A stretch of DNA of 64,000 nucleotides. It comes from Gemella sp963525165. GTDB taxonomy: Bacteria > Bacillota > Bacilli > Staphylococcales > Gemellaceae. The position numbers and the translations under genes are program-made. Shown here in pieces: positions 60,887-64,000 of the stretch. The stretch spans positions 1 through 64,000 of the forward strand of contig NZ_CAURJN010000005.1 in NCBI RefSeq assembly GCF_963525165.1, read 5' to 3'. Under the pieces are notes generated by a model that saw only the letters and a list, made by a program, of their open reading frames with translations, had not been told where the DNA came from and ran no database searches. Positions within the stretch are counted from its first letter, which is position 1. Every line of letters starts with the position of its first letter.

Positions 60887-62224
60887 CTACCTTGTATTTA
60901 TTGCTTGAACGACTACATTTGTTGTCTGTTCTTTACCATTTCTATAATAAGTTACTTTTACAGTATCTCCAATTTTTGATTTCTCAAATAAGTATTTTCT
61001 AACTGCAGCAACGTCTTTTACTTCTTCACCATTTAATTTTGTAATGATATCATATTTCTCTAAACCTGCTTGAGCTGCTGGTGTACCATTCTCAACATAA
61101 CGAATTACTACACCTTGTTTACCTCCATAATTCAATTGAGATTTGACTGTATCACTATCAACAGTGTTCACAGATACTAGTTGCACACCTAGTGCAGGTC
61201 TAATCACTCTACCCGACTGTTCTAATTGCTCAGTAATAAGTTTCACTTCATTTGAAGGAATACCAAATCCAATACCCTCAGCACTTACATTAGACGTTGC
61301 TTTCGCAATTTTAGACTCATTAATACCAATAAGTTTACCTTCACTATTAATTAATGCCCCACCACTATTACCTGGGTTAATGGCCGCATCTGTTTGAATT
61401 ACAGTTTGGTTCCAGTCGTTTTTACCATCTCCATCAACATCCATTGGAATTTGTCTATTTACAGCCGATATAATTCCTTTTGTAACAGTATTAGATAAGT
61501 TAACATCTAAAGGCGATCCGATAGCAAATGCTGTTTCACCAACTGCGATTTTATCACTATCAGCAAAATCCATCGTTGTAGTTACATTATCTCCACTAAT
61601 TTTTAATACCGCAAGGTCTGTCCAAACATCAGTCCCGACAACTTCCGCATTTACATTAGTCCCATCACTTAGAATTACAGATAACTTCTTAGCACCATTA
61701 ACAACGTGGTTATTAGTTACAACATATGCTGTATTTCCTACTTTTTTATAGATAACTCCACTACCGCTTGAAGCAGCTTTTAAATCACCAGAATCATTAC
61801 CAGATTTGCTAGAACCTCCTAAGATTGACTCTAGGCTGTTATTTGAATTGCTTTGATAATTCACGATTGACACTACTGCATCTTTTGCTTTTGAGATTGC
61901 ATTAACTGTAATTTGTTCATTATCTTTATCTTCTTTTGTAGCTGTTACCGAAGAATTCAGAGCCTTACCAGTTCCCATTACCGCTTGCGCACCAAAAACA
62001 CTGGTAGCCCCAAGAGCAAACGCTGCAAAGACTGTTAAGAATAGTTTCCCATAGTCACTTTTTTGTTGAACAGGTATCTGAACATTATCTATTTCTTGAG
62101 AATTTTCGTAATTGTTGTATTGAGAATTTTCTACACTATCATAATTTTGATAATTATTATGTTCATTATAATTTCCTTGATTATTAAATTCTTCATTATT
62201 TTGGTTGTTATTTCTATTTTCCAT
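60887..62224 (-). CDS. htrA: HtrA/DegP-like membrane serine protease
   Basis: From the ATG at 62224 (AAGGAGG upstream) the protein has 445 residues. It has an Asn/Gln-rich cytosolic N-terminus (about 1-48), one membrane segment (about 50-70), a trypsin-like domain and a C-terminal PDZ domain (about 340-440). The triad is visible: His in VTNNHVVNGA, Asp in WTDLAVLKIS, Ser in AAINPGNSGGALIN. It should degrade or refold misfolded exported proteins at the cell surface. Long AT-rich leader sequence (62225-62361) precedes it. Confidence 0.93.
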   Translation of the reverse strand: MENRNNNQNNEEFNNQGNYNEHNNYQNYDSVENSQYNNYENSQEIDNVQIPVQQKSDYGKLFLTVFAAFALGATSVFGAQAVMGTGKALNSSVTATKEDKDNEQITVNAISKAKDAVVSIVNYQSNSNNSLESILGGSSKSGNDSGDLKAASSGSGVIYKKVGNTAYVVTNNHVVNGAKKLSVILSDGTNVNAEVVGTDVWTDLAVLKISGDNVTTTMDFADSDKIAVGETAFAIGSPLDVNLSNTVTKGIISAVNRQIPMDVDGDGKNDWNQTVIQTDAAINPGNSGGALINSEGKLIGINESKIAKATSNVSAEGIGFGIPSNEVKLITEQLEQSGRVIRPALGVQLVSVNTVDSDTVKSQLNYGGKQGVVIRYVENGTPAAQAGLEKYDIITKLNGEEVKDVAAVRKYLFEKSKIGDTVKVTYYRNGKEQTTNVVVQAINTR

Positions 62225-62361
62225 AAGAATCCTCCTTTTAAACCTCATTTTTATTATTTTAAGGTTAAGATTATTTTACTTATATTTTTATAATATCAGT
62301 AGCAACTTAAACGAAGTTTAAAGAAAAGTTTAAATGTACTTAAATATTTCTTTTATATACA

Positions 62362-62779
62362 TTACTTCTCTTTCTTATGATTTAAAGTCATATATTGTAA
62401 AAATCTAAATGTATTAAATAATCCACAAAATATTATTAGGTAGTAATATATAAACACTTTATCCGTATTATAATTGATAATGAAATATATTGAAAAAATT
62501 ACAAATACTATATTCAAATATAAAACTAAATAAAAATCTTCTAGCTCTTATAAATAATATTAACTGAATAACTAAAATCACAATAAAACAAGCTATTATT
62601 ACTTTTATATTTGTATCAGTAAAGTATTTCGGGAATTTATAAACATTCCTGAATAATATATGTCTTATCATACCCATCTTTCTTTCTGAAAAATAATACC
62701 ACCCCGAAATCATTATCAATAATAAAATTTCTAATAGCATAAATAGGAAATATAATTTTCTATATTTTATCTTACTCAT
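62362..62779 (-). pseudogene. Frameshifted membrane-protein gene
   Basis: The frame from 62779 encodes two or three membrane segments and is open to 62468. After residue 81 (RARRF) another frame becomes the better one. Skipping one T in the TTTTT run (complement at 62532-62536) joins it to YLVLYLNIVFVIFSIYFIINYNTDKVF and a run to RFLQYMTLNHKKEK with a stop at 62362-62364. The joined protein would have 138 residues with four likely membrane segments. This is a one-base deletion, or a sequencing error in a homopolymer. The function is not recognised. Confidence 0.65.
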
Positions 62780-62885
62780 TTTTTATCTCCCTATACTAAA
62801 TTTTGTTCATGACTCTATATATAAATTATATGAAAAAAATACGTAGGATGCAACATTTCTAACCCAACGAAACATAAATGAAAAA

Positions 62886-62935
62886 TTCAAACGTAATTCA
62901 TGCTTGGATTCAAACATGACCGAATTACGTTTGAA
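62886..62935 (-). terminator. Terminator after the 177-residue gene
   Basis: TTCAAACGTAATTC (62886-62899) pairs with GAATTACGTTTGAA (62922-62935), with an inner TCATG/CATGA stem, 8 bp past the stop. The minus strand then reads TTTTTCATTT. Confidence 0.85.
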
Positions 62936-62943
62936 GTTTATCT

Positions 62944-63477
62944 TTATACTAACACTATATATTTTTTACAGATATCCGCAAAGAACGCCTGCACATCACC
63001 TACTTTAAGCATATCCTCTTGTTCTTGATCCACAATATAGTTCTCACTAGCTTCCATAACCGCAAGAAGTCGTTTGAAAGTATCAGCAAATAGTGCTTCA
63101 TCTTCATTTAGTAAATAGTTGAAGTTTTGTTCAGCAAAAAATGGAACGAAAACCTCTCTAAATGCACCTTGACGTATTCTACCAATAAGTTTTTCACCAC
63201 TTGCTGTAACGAATAACTCTCCTTGTTTTTCTACAAATTCCTTCGCTTTTATGTGACTAGAAAAAATCTGGAACCCTTCCGCTTCTTTGTACTCTCTAAA
63301 AACTGGAATTTTAAGACCTTGTTCTTCGTAAAGTGTTTTATCGATTATCACGAAAACCTCTTCTAAATCCCAAAATTCTTTCGCTATATAATAAAATGCT
63401 ACACGCCATCTACTATCACTTTTCGGCAACCTTTTAAATGTAGCTACTTGTTCTACTAATTTAATATCTTTTTCCAA
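62944..63477 (-). CDS. Hypothetical cytosolic protein
   Basis: The 177-residue protein has no signal peptide or membrane segment. Its middle (GFQIFSSHIKAKEFVEKQGELFVTASGEKLIGRI) weakly recalls SseB-type domains, but this is not enough for a family call. It starts 26 bp after pgeF on the same strand and is probably co-transcribed with it. A clear terminator follows. Confidence 0.65.
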   Translation of the reverse strand: MEKDIKLVEQVATFKRLPKSDSRWRVAFYYIAKEFWDLEEVFVIIDKTLYEEQGLKIPVFREYKEAEGFQIFSSHIKAKEFVEKQGELFVTASGEKLIGRIRQGAFREVFVPFFAEQNFNYLLNEDEALFADTFKRLLAVMEASENYIVDQEQEDMLKVGDVQAFFADICKKYIVLV

Positions 63478-63503
63478 TACTGTTTCCTCTATTCTACGTG
63501 AAT

Positions 63504-64000
63504 TTAATCTAATTGAATTATTGTTCCAATACGTTTTGAAGTAGCATTGTCCAGCCTATATGAGAAAAATTTATCATTATCTCTTACCGTACAGAAATCA
63601 ATAATTTTAATGTTATCTTCTAGTATACCACATTTTTTCAATAATTCTTTATTCAATTTCCATAAATCTAAATAATATTTACCATCAACTTCTTTATAAT
63701 AATTTGGTACTTCTAAAACAGCGAATTTTTCGATAAGATCATAAGAAACTTCATAATTATCCACACTAACTGACGGTCCTATAATAGTCTTAATATCCAC
63801 TACCTTACAGCCGTACTTATTGCGCATGATGCTCACTATTTCCCCGGCAATATTCCCATATGTCCCACGCCAACCTGCATGAGCTAAGGCAATAACACCT
63901 TGCTTTTTATCATAGAAAACTACAGGCACACAATCAGCTGTAAAAATCAACAGAGGTGTCGCCTGTAAACTAGTAATTAAACCATCCGCTTCCTTTCCAT
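63504..64000 (-). CDS. pgeF: Laccase-domain purine nucleoside phosphorylase/deaminase, 3' part
   Basis: The gene is cut by the window edge. The frame stays open to 64000 (GKEADGLITSLQATPLLIFTADCVPVVFYD), so a start at the TTG at 63950 is not real. The YfiH/LACC1 landmarks are present: TADCVP and LAHAGWRGTYGNIAGEIV (Zn ligands Cys/His). The final FCTVRDNDKFFSYRLDNATSKR is a C-terminal family motif. Family members cleave and deaminate adenosine; bacterial PgeF also influences cell-wall precursors. Confidence 0.9.
   Translation of the reverse strand, partial: GKEADGLITSLQATPLLIFTADCVPVVFYDKKQGVIALAHAGWRGTYGNIAGEIVSIMRNKYGCKVVDIKTIIGPSVSVDNYEVSYDLIEKFAVLEVPNYYKEVDGKYYLDLWKLNKELLKKCGILEDNIKIIDFCTVRDNDKFFSYRLDNATSKRIGTIIQLD

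Noticed and set aside
63504..63950. pgeF starting at the TTG at 63950
   Set aside because: The open frame and family sequence continue to the window edge, so the start lies outside.

Overview
The window comes from a low-GC Gram-positive bacterium (Firmicutes, Bacilli-like). Strong AGGAGG-type ribosome sites, lipobox lipoproteins, HtrA, YtxH, YutD, DivIC, class III ribonucleotide reductase and AT-rich intergenic DNA all fit. The gene set looks most like Gemella or a close relative; that is an inference from recognised proteins and no database was searched. Two genes (grdA, grdB) can only be read if UGA is decoded as selenocysteine, so the organism should carry selA/B/C/D elsewhere.

Layout. 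1-420: four evenly spaced sigma-A-type promoters pointing out of the left edge, probably feeding an rRNA or tRNA operon outside the window. 509-2785: NAD salvage (pncB-nadE). 3029-3923: rlbA-divIC. 4081-10044: a peptidase cluster (PepS, PepP, Pip, PepQ). 10132-14943: an alpha/beta hydrolase and a ferric-type ABC importer. 15134-19274: flavoprotein, an S11-like wall protein, YutD and a lactonase. 19578-21122: guaA, whose 3' end is the attachment site of an integrated element of about 12.5 kb.

The element (about 21108-33578) has 14-bp att cores at both ends. It carries a tyrosine integrase, a DUF3173 protein, a Rep with HUH and helicase domains, an FtsK/TcpA-like ATPase, an HTH-like regulator and a candidate origin. 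Its cargo is a type I toxin-like peptide, a 5'-truncated LysM/NlpC-P60 hydrolase, two almost identical secreted Pro/Thr-rich proteins, several small unknown genes that share one promoter/operator design, and a candidate independently transcribed structured RNA (about 23228-23356). No large relaxase or type IV secretion set is present, so it is best called an integrative mobilizable element.

Right of the element lie a PLD-nuclease/P-loop ATPase gene interrupted by an in-frame TGA, a lipoprotein, and a nucleoside uptake and salvage set (nupO-P-Q, two bmpA paralogs, punA, hit). Next come ytxH, nrdD and a small alarmone synthetase. The complete glycine reductase operon (grdX-trxB-trxA-grdE-grdA-grdB-grdC-grdD, 57551 down to 49956) follows, preceded by a glycine riboswitch with a terminator. 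The window ends with rarD, a NUDIX hydrolase, galU, htrA, a frameshifted membrane-protein gene, an unknown gene and the 3' part of pgeF.

How the genes may work together: Pro-specific peptidases can release glycine and proline from peptides, and glycine reductase reduces glycine to acetyl phosphate using thioredoxin. This suggests Stickland-type energy conservation alongside nucleoside salvage. Five copies of a MITE-like repeat of about 170 bp (at 5.4, 7.5, 13.7, 45.1 and 59.6 kb) are scattered in the core genome.
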